Below, one piece after another: positions 36,863 through 45,498 of a DNA stretch of 64,000 nucleotides. Positions within the stretch are counted from its first letter, which is position 1. Each line of letters opens with the position of its first letter. Made by a program: the position numbers and the translations under genes. The notes below the pieces were generated by a model. That model did not search any database, was not told where the DNA came from, and worked only from the letters and a program-made list of their open reading frames with translations. This DNA comes from Massilia putida (GTDB lineage: Bacteria > Pseudomonadota > Gammaproteobacteria > Burkholderiales > Burkholderiaceae_D): NCBI RefSeq assembly GCF_001941825.1, contig NZ_CP019038.1, forward strand, positions 806,001 through 870,000, in the 5' to 3' direction.

Positions 36863-37569
36863 TCGAGTCTTCGTATCGTGAGATCGTCCACCGTCTGGCG
36901 CGACCAGGTCGTGCGCAACCCCAGGTGGCCGCGCGTGAGCGGATGCGGATCGCGGTAGGTGAACCATGTGTCGCCGTCCACGCGCACGCGCGTGCAGCCG
37001 TCGTAGACCGCGATCTCGATCCGGTAATCGCGGTTCGGCGCCAGCAGGTGCGCGGCGTCGGTGTATTCGCCGACGAGCGCCCGCCGGCCGTCGCCATAGC
37101 GGCGCAGGCGCGTCGTCGTGTTGCGGTTGCCGCCGATGCCCACGTAGTACATCGACAGATCGTCGTAGTCCCCGAACTTGCCGCTGCGCGTGAACAGGTT
37201 CTCGCGTTCGGGATCGTGCGCCATCCAGAACACGTTCAGGTCGGACAGCCGGTCGTGCTGGGAGCCGGCGACGACGACGCGGCGCGTGAAGCTGATCAGG
37301 ATGTTCCCGGACAGCGGCTTGTCCAGCCACATGGTGGCGCCGCCGGCGACGTCCATCAGCAGCCGGCCGCCGCGGTTTCCCACCACGTTGCCGGGCTTGC
37401 GCGCATACCCGGCGACCCAGCCGGTGAGCGGTCCGCTGAAATCGTCCCGGACCAGCACCGCGCCCGGCCTGCCCCACTCCGTGCACGCCGCGGGTTCGGC
37501 TGCCCCGGCCGGCGCGGCGGCGGCGGACTGTGCGGCCAGCGCCGCCAGCACGGCAAACGCGAGCCTCAT
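36859..37569 (-). CDS. DUF6250 family exported protein
   Basis: A 236-residue protein with a signal peptide (MRLAFAVLAALAAQSAAAAP). The body is a concanavalin-like beta-sandwich of the DUF6250 type: VRDDFSGPLTGWVAGY, DLNVFWMAHDPERENLF, YVGIGGNRNTTTRLRRYGDG and the final HLGLRTTWSRQTVDDLTIR. The domain is usual in polysaccharide loci and is probably carbohydrate-binding or a weak hydrolase; activity is not established. Both ends show ATGA overlaps: with the tandem CE12 stop at its start and with GH105 at its end, giving a three-gene coupled unit. Confidence 0.78.
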   Translation of the reverse strand: MRLAFAVLAALAAQSAAAAPAGAAEPAACTEWGRPGAVLVRDDFSGPLTGWVAGYARKPGNVVGNRGGRLLMDVAGGATMWLDKPLSGNILISFTRRVVVAGSQHDRLSDLNVFWMAHDPERENLFTRSGKFGDYDDLSMYYVGIGGNRNTTTRLRRYGDGRRALVGEYTDAAHLLAPNRDYRIEIAVYDGCTRVRVDGDTWFTYRDPHPLTRGHLGLRTTWSRQTVDDLTIRRLE

Positions 37570-39251
37570 TGCGCCGCCACCGTCCTGTCGGCAAAGTAGG
37601 CGCCGAGCGGATTGCCCGGCAGCGCTTTCAACCCCGCCACGACGCGCTCCGCGTTGAACTCGGCCCCGAGCGCATTCGTGTGCGTGCGCGCATCCGCGAA
37701 CATGGTGTCGACCCGCTCCGCGCCGATCCGCTTGTAGCCGTCGGCCACGAGCACCGTCAAGTCCATGAACAGCGCGCCGTTCGCGTCGGCGACCTGGCGG
37801 TCCCAGTCGGCGAACGTCGCGAAATCGCGGCCTTCCTGCCAGCGGTCGCGGTGCGGCACCGGCGCCACGAGGACGACGGTCGCGCCCTTCGCCTTCGCAT
37901 CCACGACGTAGCGCGCCATATACCAGCCGAAGCTGTGCACCTGCTCCTTCGTGCCGTCGGGACGCGTGTCGTCGACCGTCTCCGGCCCGATGCCCGGCCT
38001 TGATGCGCGGTTCTTCATCGCCGGGTCGCCGATGCGGCCGCCGTCGTTGTGGCCGAACTGGATCAGCACGACGTCGCCGCGCTTCAACTGGTCGCGCACC
38101 TTGTCCCAGCGGCCTTCCGTGAAGTACGTGCGGCTGCTGCGGCCGCCGATGGCGGCGTTCACCACATTGATCTTGCGGGCGTCGAAGTAGGGCGCGATGC
38201 GCTCGCCCCAGCCGATGGCGCCGTTCACGCCGCCGCTGTTCACCGTCGAATCGCCGACGAGGTACAGGGTCGGCAGGCCCGCATTGCGCGGCGTCTCGTC
38301 GCGGAGCGTAGCGGCGTCGACGACGGGACGCGCATCGTCACGCGCAGGCGGCTGCGGGTTCTCCGGCGCCTGCGGTTTCAGCCACGCGGCGATGCGCGGA
38401 TCGCCCAGCGCCTTGAGCCCGTCGACGACGACCTGCGCGTTCAGTACGGCGCCGGCCCAGTTGGTGTGCGTGTGCTCGTCCGGCGTCGTGTGCGGGAACA
38501 GCTGCACGACCGCCGCCATGCCCAGCGCGTCGTAGCGGCGCGCGACGCCCTCGTTCAGGTCGATGAAGCCGACGCCTTCCGCTCGCGCGACCGCCGCGGC
38601 CCAGCCGCCATACGTGTCGCGGTCGCGCTTCGCGTGGCCTTGCGCGTCCCACTGCTTGTGCGGGATCGGTGAGCAGATGACGGGGGTGGCGCCCTTTGCG
38701 CGGATGTCGGCCACGTAGTTGCGCAGATACCAGCCGTAGCTGTGCACCACCTCGTGCTTGTGCGTGAGGAGGTTGTTGATCTCCTCCGTCTCGTCCCCCA
38801 CGCCGCGGATCGTCCCGCGCGCCCGGCTCGTGTCGTTGAAGGCGCCCGCGTCGTTATGGCCGAACTGCATGACGACGATATCGCCCCGCTTGACGAAGGC
38901 GAGCGTCCGTTCCCAGTGTCCGCTCGTGATGTAGGTGCGGCTGGACAGCCCGCCGACGGCGCGGTTCACGACGTTCACCCGCGCCGGATCGAACCACGCG
39001 GTGAGCGGATTCCCCCATCCCCACTGGCCCGCCGCGCCCTTCCCCTGGCCGTCGTCGCGGCCGTTGCGGACCGTCGAATCGCCGATCAGGATCAAGGAAG
39101 GCAGCTGCGGATTCGCGGGTTCCGGCAGCGTGACCTGCGCACGCGCCGGGTCGGTATTGACGGCGGACGGCAGTGTCTGGGCGTGGGCATGGGCGACGGC
39201 CAGGAGGATAAGCGCGACGGCGGCGCGCATCAGGCGGGAAAGCGGCGGCAT
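37566..39251 (-). CDS. Tandem CE12 (SGNH) acetylesterase
   Basis: A 561-residue exported protein containing two complete rhamnogalacturonan-acetylesterase-like SGNH domains. Domain 1 has GDSTV from G57, the oxyanion AVGGLSSRTY, QFGHND and DEHTHTN. Domain 2 has GDSTV from G333, AIGGRSSRTY, QFGHND and DARTHTN. Both thus keep the Ser, Asn/Gly and Asp-x-x-His residues. A signal peptide precedes domain 1. The likely role is removal of acetyl groups from rhamnogalacturonan. It is the first gene of an ATGA-coupled trio. Start 39251 has a weak ribosome-binding site; Met at 39230 is possible. Confidence 0.88.
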   Translation of the reverse strand: MPPLSRLMRAAVALILLAVAHAHAQTLPSAVNTDPARAQVTLPEPANPQLPSLILIGDSTVRNGRDDGQGKGAAGQWGWGNPLTAWFDPARVNVVNRAVGGLSSRTYITSGHWERTLAFVKRGDIVVMQFGHNDAGAFNDTSRARGTIRGVGDETEEINNLLTHKHEVVHSYGWYLRNYVADIRAKGATPVICSPIPHKQWDAQGHAKRDRDTYGGWAAAVARAEGVGFIDLNEGVARRYDALGMAAVVQLFPHTTPDEHTHTNWAGAVLNAQVVVDGLKALGDPRIAAWLKPQAPENPQPPARDDARPVVDAATLRDETPRNAGLPTLYLVGDSTVNSGGVNGAIGWGERIAPYFDARKINVVNAAIGGRSSRTYFTEGRWDKVRDQLKRGDVVLIQFGHNDGGRIGDPAMKNRASRPGIGPETVDDTRPDGTKEQVHSFGWYMARYVVDAKAKGATVVLVAPVPHRDRWQEGRDFATFADWDRQVADANGALFMDLTVLVADGYKRIGAERVDTMFADARTHTNALGAEFNAERVVAGLKALPGNPLGAYFADRTVAAQ

Positions 39252-39395
39252 GGCGGTGTTCCGGTCTCGTTGTTCTGTTCCGCGTCGATTCTATGCGAGC
39301 CGCGTCGCCCCTCGAGACCCATCCTGTTAAAGAATCAGGAAAATGATCGGTTGACGACCGCCGCCGCTGCAACAATGGCTGGATTCGCACGACAA

Positions 39396-39411
39396 GGAGA
39401 GCACCCGATGC
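39396..39411 (+). other. Orphan ribosome-binding site and start codon
   Basis: AAGGAGA followed by ATG at 39409 is a strong translation start, but the frame soon runs antisense into the DUF1080 gene. The first residues are MRPPAAASTPLQ. A TTGACG hexamer lies about 60 bases upstream. It looks like the surviving 5' end of a disrupted gene. Confidence 0.35.
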
Positions 39412-39437
39412 GTCCACCCGCCGCAGCTTCGACGCCG

Positions 39438-40073
39438 TTACAAACGCTCGACGCGCAGGTTGCGCAACTCGTACGGCGTGCCCTCGAGCTGGAAGCCGAT
39501 GCGGCCCGTGGCCGGCTGCGCGATCGTGACGCCGTTCTGTTTGACGCCGTTGATCGTCACGTCGATGCAGCCGCCGCGCACCAGCACGTCCATGCTGTTC
39601 CACTCGCCCGGCGCGCGCTCGCTGTCGGCCGCCGTGCGCGCCTTGATCGGCGGATAGGCGCCGGGGGCGGTCGTCAGCGGCTCGTTGAACGTGGCGCCCG
39701 CCATCGGCAGCAGGTCGCCGGCCGAGCCGTGCTTCGTCTGCACCTGGATGCTGAGCGGCCACACGCCGTCCTTGGGACCGGACGCCACGTGCAGCAGCAC
39801 GCCGCCGTTGCCCGGCTTGCCGGGCCAGCGCCATTCCACATGCAGACGATAATCCGTGTACGTGTCGCGCGTCGCGATGAACCCGGACGGCTTGCCCGCC
39901 ACCGCGATGACGCCGTCGGGACGCGCCTGCCAGACGCCGTCCAGCTCGGCGTACGGCGTCGTCACGATATCCAGCGCGCCCAGCGCCGAACCGGCCGGCG
40001 CCTGCGGCGCCGACGCGCATCCCCCCAGGCTCGCGCACAACAGCGCGCCGCCCAACCACCCAAGCTTTACCAT
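39438..40073 (-). CDS. DUF1080 lipoprotein (3-keto-glycoside hydrolase-like)
   Basis: A 211-residue predicted lipoprotein (lipobox LGGC, Cys19) with a DUF1080/3-keto-disaccharide hydrolase domain: GVWQARPDGVIAVAGKPSG, DYRLHVEWRWPGKPGNGGVL, EWNSMDVLVRGGCIDVTING and IGFQLEGTPYELRNLRVER. The family binds or hydrolyses sugar residues on glycans. GAGG lies 8 bases before the ATG. The gene is divergent from the following esterase, with 47 bases between start codons. Substrate is unknown. Confidence 0.8.
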   Translation of the reverse strand: MVKLGWLGGALLCASLGGCASAPQAPAGSALGALDIVTTPYAELDGVWQARPDGVIAVAGKPSGFIATRDTYTDYRLHVEWRWPGKPGNGGVLLHVASGPKDGVWPLSIQVQTKHGSAGDLLPMAGATFNEPLTTAPGAYPPIKARTAADSERAPGEWNSMDVLVRGGCIDVTINGVKQNGVTIAQPATGRIGFQLEGTPYELRNLRVERL

Positions 40074-40120
40074 GTCAGGACCTCATGATGAATCGTTCGA
40101 ATGAAAACAGGAGACTTTGC

Positions 40121-41041
40121 ATGAAACTCGTCGCCGGCGCCCTGCTCGCCGGTTCCGCCGGTTCGATATCCGCCGCGCCTCAGCTCCCCGCCGCCGCCGT
40201 GATCCCGCTGTGGCCCGAGGGCGTGCCCGATGCGAAACCGGGACTCGGCCCCGAGCACGTCGACGACGGCCGCACGTCCAACGTCAGCGAACCGACATTG
40301 ACCGTGTACGGCCCCGCCGTCGACCGCCCGAACGGCACGGCCGTCATCGTCTGCCCGGGCGGCGGCTACGTGCGGCTGTCCACGCAGCGCGAGGGCGAAC
40401 AGTACGCGGCGTGGCTCGGCACGCTCGGCATCACGAGCTTCGTCCTCAAATACCGCATGCAGGAATTCGGCCACCCGGCCCCGCTGCGCGACGTGCTGCG
40501 CGCCGTGCGCATCGTCCGTTCGCAAGCGGCACGGTACCACATCCGCCCGGACCGCATCGGCGTGATGGGCAGCTCGGCCGGCGGCCACGTGGCAGCGAGC
40601 GCCGGCACCCTGTTCGACCATCCGCTGGGCCGCACCGGCGCGGAGCTCGACAAGGTGAGCGCCCGTCCCGACTTCCTCATGCTGATGTACCCCGTCATCA
40701 CGATGGAGGCCCCGGCCGCGCACGCGGGCTCGCGCAAGGCGCTGCTGGGTGCGAACCCGGCGGCGGCGGACGTCCAGCTGATGTCGCTCGAGAAGCAGGC
40801 GACGTCCGCCACGCCGCCCACGCTGCTGATCCACACGCAGGAAGACCAGACGGTGCCCGTCGAGAACAGCATCCTGTTCTACCAGGCGCTCACGCGGGCG
40901 AAGGTGCCGGCCGAGATGTATTTGTTCGAGCACGGGTCGCACGGCATGGGGATGCGGGCCGGCCTCGGGACGGCATCCGATTGGCCGAAACGGGCGGAGG
41001 AATGGTTGAAGGCGCGGGGGTTGCTCGACCCTGCAACATAG
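40121..41041 (+). CDS. Exported alpha/beta-hydrolase, acetyl-esterase type
   Basis: A 306-residue protein with a signal peptide (MKLVAGALLAGSAGSISAA). Alpha/beta-hydrolase features: IVCPGGGYVRLS (oxyanion region), MGSSAGGHVAAS with nucleophile Ser152, LIHTQEDQTVPVENS carrying the acid, and EHGSHGMG with the catalytic His. This matches xylan/pectin acetylesterase-type proteins (BD-FAE/Axe family) in pectin loci. AGGAG lies 8 bases before ATG 40121; an ATG at 40085 would prefix a non-signal leader. A REP-like element follows the stop. Confidence 0.85.
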   Translation: MKLVAGALLAGSAGSISAAPQLPAAAVIPLWPEGVPDAKPGLGPEHVDDGRTSNVSEPTLTVYGPAVDRPNGTAVIVCPGGGYVRLSTQREGEQYAAWLGTLGITSFVLKYRMQEFGHPAPLRDVLRAVRIVRSQAARYHIRPDRIGVMGSSAGGHVAASAGTLFDHPLGRTGAELDKVSARPDFLMLMYPVITMEAPAAHAGSRKALLGANPAAADVQLMSLEKQATSATPPTLLIHTQEDQTVPVENSILFYQALTRAKVPAEMYLFEHGSHGMGMRAGLGTASDWPKRAEEWLKARGLLDPAT

Positions 41042-41046
41042 AACAC

Positions 41047-41134
41047 CATTCCCGAGGAAGCGGGAATCCATGCGTCGCGTGCTCATCGCTTCAGTATGGA
41101 TTCCCGCCCTCGCGGGAAGTCATGTCCGGCAGTG
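41047..41134. repeat. REP-like palindromic element (copy 3)
   Basis: Two adjacent hairpins in mirrored order: CATTCCCGAGGAAGCGGGAA followed by TCCAT, and ATGGATTCCCGCCCTCGCGG followed by GAA. The ATCCAT/ATGGAT inner arms match those of copy 1. It fills the gap between the convergent esterase and rhaM genes and may serve as a bidirectional terminator. Confidence 0.75.
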
Positions 41135-41156
41135 CCGCAAATGACGGCTCTAAGGT

Positions 41157-41480
41157 TCACTCGAGATAAAACACCCGCTTCAACGCCCTCTCCCTCGGCC
41201 GGTTCCCCGGCTCCACCTCCATCAGCGGCGCCATGTGATCCCACCAGCGCCGCATGACCGGATGGTCCGGCAGCGCGGCGACCGTGTGGCCGGGCCGCAG
41301 CTTCAGCACCGCGAACAACTGCAGCGTATCCTCGTCAAGGAAAATCGAATAATCGTGGATGCCGGAGTCACGCAGCAGGTCGGCCAGCTCCGGCCAGATG
41401 GCGTCATGGCGGCGCTTGTATTCGTCGACATGGCCCGCCTTGAGCTGCATGATGAACGCACGCGTGGTCGCTGCGCTCAT
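41157..41480 (-). CDS. rhaM: L-rhamnose mutarotase
   Basis: A 107-residue enzyme that interconverts the alpha and beta anomers of L-rhamnose. Matches RhaM/RhaU: AFIMQLKAGHVDEYKRRHDA, IWPELADLLRDSGIHDYSIF, LDEDTLQLFAVLKL and the C-terminal MRRWWDHMAPLMEVEPGN, with the conserved Trp pair. The start at 41480 overlaps the stop of the GH105 gene as ATGA. Upstream in-frame residues belong to the GH105 gene in another frame and were excluded. In Rhizobium the mutarotase gene lies in the transporter operon; here it is coupled to glycan hydrolases. Confidence 0.92.
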   Translation of the reverse strand: MSAATTRAFIMQLKAGHVDEYKRRHDAIWPELADLLRDSGIHDYSIFLDEDTLQLFAVLKLRPGHTVAALPDHPVMRRWWDHMAPLMEVEPGNRPRERALKRVFYLE

Positions 41481-42676
41481 CGCACGCCGCCCTGCGCCAT
41501 GCGCTTGAGTTCCGCCGCGGCCAGCATGAACCCGCCGACGCCGTAGTCGTAGCTGGATGTGGGCCGGTAGAACGCCGGCTCGGCGCCCGTCTGCTGGATG
41601 TTGCCGACGCGGCCGTCCGCATACACGTTCTTCAGGATCCCGGCCCACGCCTTCGCGATCACGGGCCGGTATGTCGCGCCGTCGAGCAGGCCGTGGTTCA
41701 CGCCGTAGGCCATGCCGTACACGAACAGCGCGGAGCCCGAGATCTCCGGCAGCGGGTACGCCTTCGGGTCGAGCAGGCCTGCGTGCCACAGGCCGTCCGC
41801 CCCCTGCAGCGACGCGATTCTCTCCGACATCTCGCGCAGCTGCTGCACGTAGAAGCCGCGCTGCGGATCGTCCGCCGGCACATAGTCCAGCACGCGCGCA
41901 AGACCCCCCATCACCCAGCCTTCGCCGCGCGACCAGAAGATCTTCTTGCCGTTCGCCTCGCGCTTGTCCTTGTAGCTCGCGTCGCGCGCGTACAGGTGCT
42001 CGTCCTTGTCGTACAGGAGGTCGGTCGTGCGCTTCCAGTTCAGGTGCATGTAGTCGAGGTATTTACGCTCGCCCGTCGCCTTGAACATCTTCGCCCACAC
42101 GGGCGGCGCCATGAACAGGGCGTCGCACCACCACCACGGGATGCGCGGATCGCCCGGTTTCAGCGTCGCCAGCGGCAGCAGGTCTTCCATTTCCGCCTTC
42201 GTCAGGCGCAGCATGCCGGGGTTCTTCTCCTGGAAGTACAGGTCGAGATAGGTCTGGGCGATGGAGAGGTCGTCCGCGTTCGGCAGGCGGTCGCGTTCCT
42301 GGAAATCGAAGTGGCGCGCCATCGCGAGCATCGCGTCGCGATATCTCGCATCGCCGGTCGCCTCGGAGGCGGCCATGAATCCCGTGTACATCACGCTCTC
42401 CGTCCAGATGCGCGAGAAATACGGTTGCGAGCGTGCCAGCTGCCAGTCGGCCACCTTGCGCAACGCCTTGTCGATGGCGGCCGGCGTCAGCTCGGGCGAC
42501 AGGTCCGTCGCGAGGGGGCCCGCATCGATGGGCGCGTCGCCGAAATGGCGGGCGATGTCCTTGTCGATGACGGCTTGCATCGCCGGCGTCGGTTGCGGAT
42601 GGTTGGACGCGGTCTGCGCGAAGGCGGGCAGCGCCAGCGCGATGGCCGCGGCCAGCAGGGAAAGTCGTCGGTTCAT
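41477..42676 (-). CDS. GH105-type unsaturated rhamnogalacturonyl hydrolase (second copy)
   Basis: A 399-residue exported hydrolase of the YteR/GH105 type, distinct from the copy at 35.4 kb. Signal peptide MNRRLSLLAAAIALALPAFA. Blocks: WTESVMYTGFMAASEATGD, LSIAQTYLDLYFQEKNPGML, IPWWWCDALFMAPPVWAKM and WSRGEGWVMGGLARVLDYVP. It removes unsaturated sugars from rhamnogalacturonan fragments. I chose Met 42676, with AGGA upstream; Met 42706 would give an ATGA overlap with the rhamnosidase gene and is equally possible. It ends overlapping rhaM. Confidence 0.88.
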   Translation of the reverse strand: MNRRLSLLAAAIALALPAFAQTASNHPQPTPAMQAVIDKDIARHFGDAPIDAGPLATDLSPELTPAAIDKALRKVADWQLARSQPYFSRIWTESVMYTGFMAASEATGDARYRDAMLAMARHFDFQERDRLPNADDLSIAQTYLDLYFQEKNPGMLRLTKAEMEDLLPLATLKPGDPRIPWWWCDALFMAPPVWAKMFKATGERKYLDYMHLNWKRTTDLLYDKDEHLYARDASYKDKREANGKKIFWSRGEGWVMGGLARVLDYVPADDPQRGFYVQQLREMSERIASLQGADGLWHAGLLDPKAYPLPEISGSALFVYGMAYGVNHGLLDGATYRPVIAKAWAGILKNVYADGRVGNIQQTGAEPAFYRPTSSYDYGVGGFMLAAAELKRMAQGGVR

Positions 42677-42702
42677 ATCGTTCTTGTCCTGTTCCGTGTT
42701 GA

Positions 42703-45414
42703 TCATCGGGCGCCCTCGCCCAACAGCTTGACGGGTCCCAGCAGGCCTGCCGGCTGCGGCGCGATCAGCGCCGTGTCCTGCAGGACGAAGCGCTGGCCGT
42801 AGCGGGCGGACAGCAGGCGGTAGTCCGGCAACGCGTGTCCCGCGAGCGCGTTCAGCGCGAGATTGCCGACACGGACCTCGATGCGGTTGCGGCCCGGCTG
42901 CAGGAATCCCGTGACGTCCACGGCATACGGCGGGTGCCAGACGGCGCCCGCGTAGCGGCCGTTCACATACACCTGCGCCGCTTCGCGCACGGGACTGTCG
43001 AACATCGCGCGCATCCCGGCGGGGACGGCGGGCGTCGTCGCGAGCGGCCTGCCCGGGCCGAAATCGAGCACGAGGCGAGGCGACGCGAGTTGCGCGGCCG
43101 TGAACTCGACGTCCTTGTCGTACGTGGCGACGCCCGAGAAATAGCGGGTCGCGTCGAAGTCGGTCCAGGAACGCAGCGCGTCGAGACGCAGCGCCTGCGG
43201 CCGGCCGGGAAAGCGCAGCGTCCAGTCCCGGCCCAAGTCCGCGATCTCCATCGTGGCCGCGGCGGGCGCCGGCGCGGCCGGCAACGCATCGGCCAGCACG
43301 AGCACGCGCGATTCGTACGGCGCCAAGTCCAGCCGGGCCGGCAGCGTGGCCGCCGTCATGCGGCCGCTGTCCGGCGCGATCCACACGGCCGCGCGCCGCA
43401 CCGATGCGAAGGTGGCCTCGGCATGCACCGCGCGGTTGCTCGTATTCGCGATGAAATAGATATCGGCATCGCGCAGCCTGCGGCGCACGAACCCGACGTC
43501 GGACACCTGTACAGCCACATTCGTCGACAGCTTCATGTCCGGCGCCAGCACCGCCTGCAGCGCGGCGCCGACCGCGTCGTCGTCCGCCACGACGCGTACG
43601 TTCGCCTGCGCGAACAGCGCCTTCGCTTTCGCCGCGACGGTCGCGGACACGCGCGCCGCATCCTGAAACCCTGGCGCCAGCGACGGCGCACCACCCACCG
43701 CCACGATCTTCCCGCCGCCGCGCACGTAGTCCGCGAGCTTGTCGATCACCTCGGGCGCCAGCCGCGTCACGTGCGGCATCACGAGCACGGGATACTTGAC
43801 CCCCAGCGCGAGGATCGCCTCGGCGTCGATGTAGTCGAGGTTCTGGCCCGCGTCCAGGATCTGGCCGGTGAGCGCCGGCGTCACATATCGATGCATCTCG
43901 GCCGACAGCGACACCTTGCCCGGCACGAGCGCCGCGTACACGTCGTCGTTCGGCAGCAGCACGGCGACCTGGTTCGCGGGTTCGCCCTGGCGCATCAGCC
44001 AGCTCAACCGCGTGAGGTAGGCCGTCACGTCGGGCATCACGTTCCACCACGGGTTGTGGTCGTTGAACACGGCGGCCGCGTAGAACGCGTACCCCGGTTC
44101 GAGCGTGCCCGGCGGCGTGTACGGCCAGCCGTGGCCGACGAACTGGTTGACGCCTTCGAGCAGCATGCGGTCCGCTTCCGCCTTCATGTCCAGCGGCGTC
44201 GCGGCGAACGCGGGCGAGTGCAGCCACGTCCACGTCTCGGCCGAGATCACGGGACGGCCATACAAATGCCCCGCCGACGTTGCAAGACGCGTGAACGAGA
44301 ATTCGCGGAATTGCGGCCCCTCGCCTTCCGGCAGCGCGACGAGGCGGTTGCTGGACAGCGACACGGCCGGCTCGCCATAGGTCTGCGAACGGAATCGCGT
44401 GCCGTGCTTCCTGGCCCAGTCGTCGATCGGCACGAGATAGCGCTCGTTCACGAGCTCCGTCTGCGTCAGCGCCCAGTCGTGCCGCACGGCCGCCGCATCC
44501 GGTCCCTGCCCCGTGAATATGGCCGGCAGGTGCGGCACGATGTCGTACCCGCGCCGCTTCCTGAATTCGGCGGCGAAATCACTCGTCCAATCCGTGTTGT
44601 AGACCTCGAGGCTGTCCGAGAACACGGCATACGGCGGGGCGTCGCCGAACGCCTTCATCAGCGGTTCGGCGACGGTGGCCAGGTGATGGTCGACGGCCTT
44701 GCGGCTCAGGTGGTCGAGCACGAACCCTTCCGCCCCCAGCGCCGCGCGCTTGACCTGCTGGCCCGTGCGGCTGGCGATGTAGGCGACGACCTTGCGCGGA
44801 TCGCTTGCCGGCGCGATGCGCGCGCGGCCGTCGGCGCCCTCCTGCGCCTGCAGCGGCTTCAATGCGGCGGGGTCCACGCTCGCGCCGACGAAGGTCGCGA
44901 TCAGTGTCTCGCCGCTCATCACGGCCGGCAGCGCGAAGCTGGACGCGCCGGCCGGCACGTCGACGACGGCCTGGCGCAGGCGCGACGCGGCCTCGTCGAC
45001 CGTGACGTGCGGTCCGCCGTACGGCCAGCCGCTGGCCAGGGTCATGTCGACACGTAAGCCGTTGGCGCGGCCCGTGCGGTTGGCGAAGCTGACGGCGTCG
45101 AGGAATTCGGGCGACAGATACGGCACGTTATGGATACCGCGCGCGGCATCGTCCAGCTCCATCGGATACACGGGCTGGATCTCGAAGCCGCCGATCCCGC
45201 CGGCCTTCATCGCGAGGATTTCGCGTTCCAGCTCGGGTTTCTGGACGGCGGGGCCGAACCACCACCAGCGCATCATCGGACGCGCGTCCGGCGGTGGCTC
45301 CGATAGGCGTGCGGCGACGTCGGCGAACGTGGCCGACGGGCCGGCGGCATGCGCGGCGCAGGCGCACGACAGCACGGCGGCCAATACAGGCTTGCGCGGG
45401 GAGCGCTTGCTCAT
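42703..45414 (-). CDS. GH106 alpha-L-rhamnosidase
   Basis: A 903-residue exported enzyme expected to release terminal alpha-L-rhamnose from rhamnogalacturonan. Signal peptide covers about 1-24. The family hallmark MMRWWWFGPAV lies at about 47-57, followed by GGIGGFEIQPVYPM, RVDMTLASGWPYGGPHV, VFSDSLEVYNTDW and ISAETWTWLHSPAF, which hold several catalytic carboxylates. The C-terminal third is beta-sandwich (YETYDKDVEF-like region, LNALAGHALPDYR). Good AGGAG 7 bases before the ATG. It leads the leftward unit GH106-GH105-rhaM, so rhamnose is released and then epimerised by products of one transcript. Confidence 0.85.
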   Translation of the reverse strand: MSKRSPRKPVLAAVLSCACAAHAAGPSATFADVAARLSEPPPDARPMMRWWWFGPAVQKPELEREILAMKAGGIGGFEIQPVYPMELDDAARGIHNVPYLSPEFLDAVSFANRTGRANGLRVDMTLASGWPYGGPHVTVDEAASRLRQAVVDVPAGASSFALPAVMSGETLIATFVGASVDPAALKPLQAQEGADGRARIAPASDPRKVVAYIASRTGQQVKRAALGAEGFVLDHLSRKAVDHHLATVAEPLMKAFGDAPPYAVFSDSLEVYNTDWTSDFAAEFRKRRGYDIVPHLPAIFTGQGPDAAAVRHDWALTQTELVNERYLVPIDDWARKHGTRFRSQTYGEPAVSLSSNRLVALPEGEGPQFREFSFTRLATSAGHLYGRPVISAETWTWLHSPAFAATPLDMKAEADRMLLEGVNQFVGHGWPYTPPGTLEPGYAFYAAAVFNDHNPWWNVMPDVTAYLTRLSWLMRQGEPANQVAVLLPNDDVYAALVPGKVSLSAEMHRYVTPALTGQILDAGQNLDYIDAEAILALGVKYPVLVMPHVTRLAPEVIDKLADYVRGGGKIVAVGGAPSLAPGFQDAARVSATVAAKAKALFAQANVRVVADDDAVGAALQAVLAPDMKLSTNVAVQVSDVGFVRRRLRDADIYFIANTSNRAVHAEATFASVRRAAVWIAPDSGRMTAATLPARLDLAPYESRVLVLADALPAAPAPAAATMEIADLGRDWTLRFPGRPQALRLDALRSWTDFDATRYFSGVATYDKDVEFTAAQLASPRLVLDFGPGRPLATTPAVPAGMRAMFDSPVREAAQVYVNGRYAGAVWHPPYAVDVTGFLQPGRNRIEVRVGNLALNALAGHALPDYRLLSARYGQRFVLQDTALIAPQPAGLLGPVKLLGEGAR

Positions 45415-45445
45415 GCGGGGACTCCTGGCGAGTGAACGGTGACCA

Positions 45446-45475
45446 CCGTCATTCCCGCGGAAGCGGAAATGACGG
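45446..45475. repeat. REP-like hairpin (copy 4) between rhaI and the GH106 gene
   Basis: CCGTCATTCCCGC-GGAA-GCGGAAATGACGG is a 13-bp stem with one mismatch, in the 84-base gap between the rhaI stop and the GH106 start. No U-run. It may limit read-through from rhaD-rhaI into the hydrolase operon. Confidence 0.75.
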
Positions 45476-45498
45476 CCTTGAGCGTGTACCGGTACTGC

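Noticed and set aside
36863..37594. Upstream extension of the first GH105 frame across the DUF6250 gene
   Set aside because: Out-of-frame translation of DUF6250; the real protein begins with a signal peptide near 36862 or 36844.
42707..44233. Upstream extension of the second GH105 frame into the GH106 gene
   Set aside because: Arg-rich out-of-frame translation; GH105 signal peptide marks the start.
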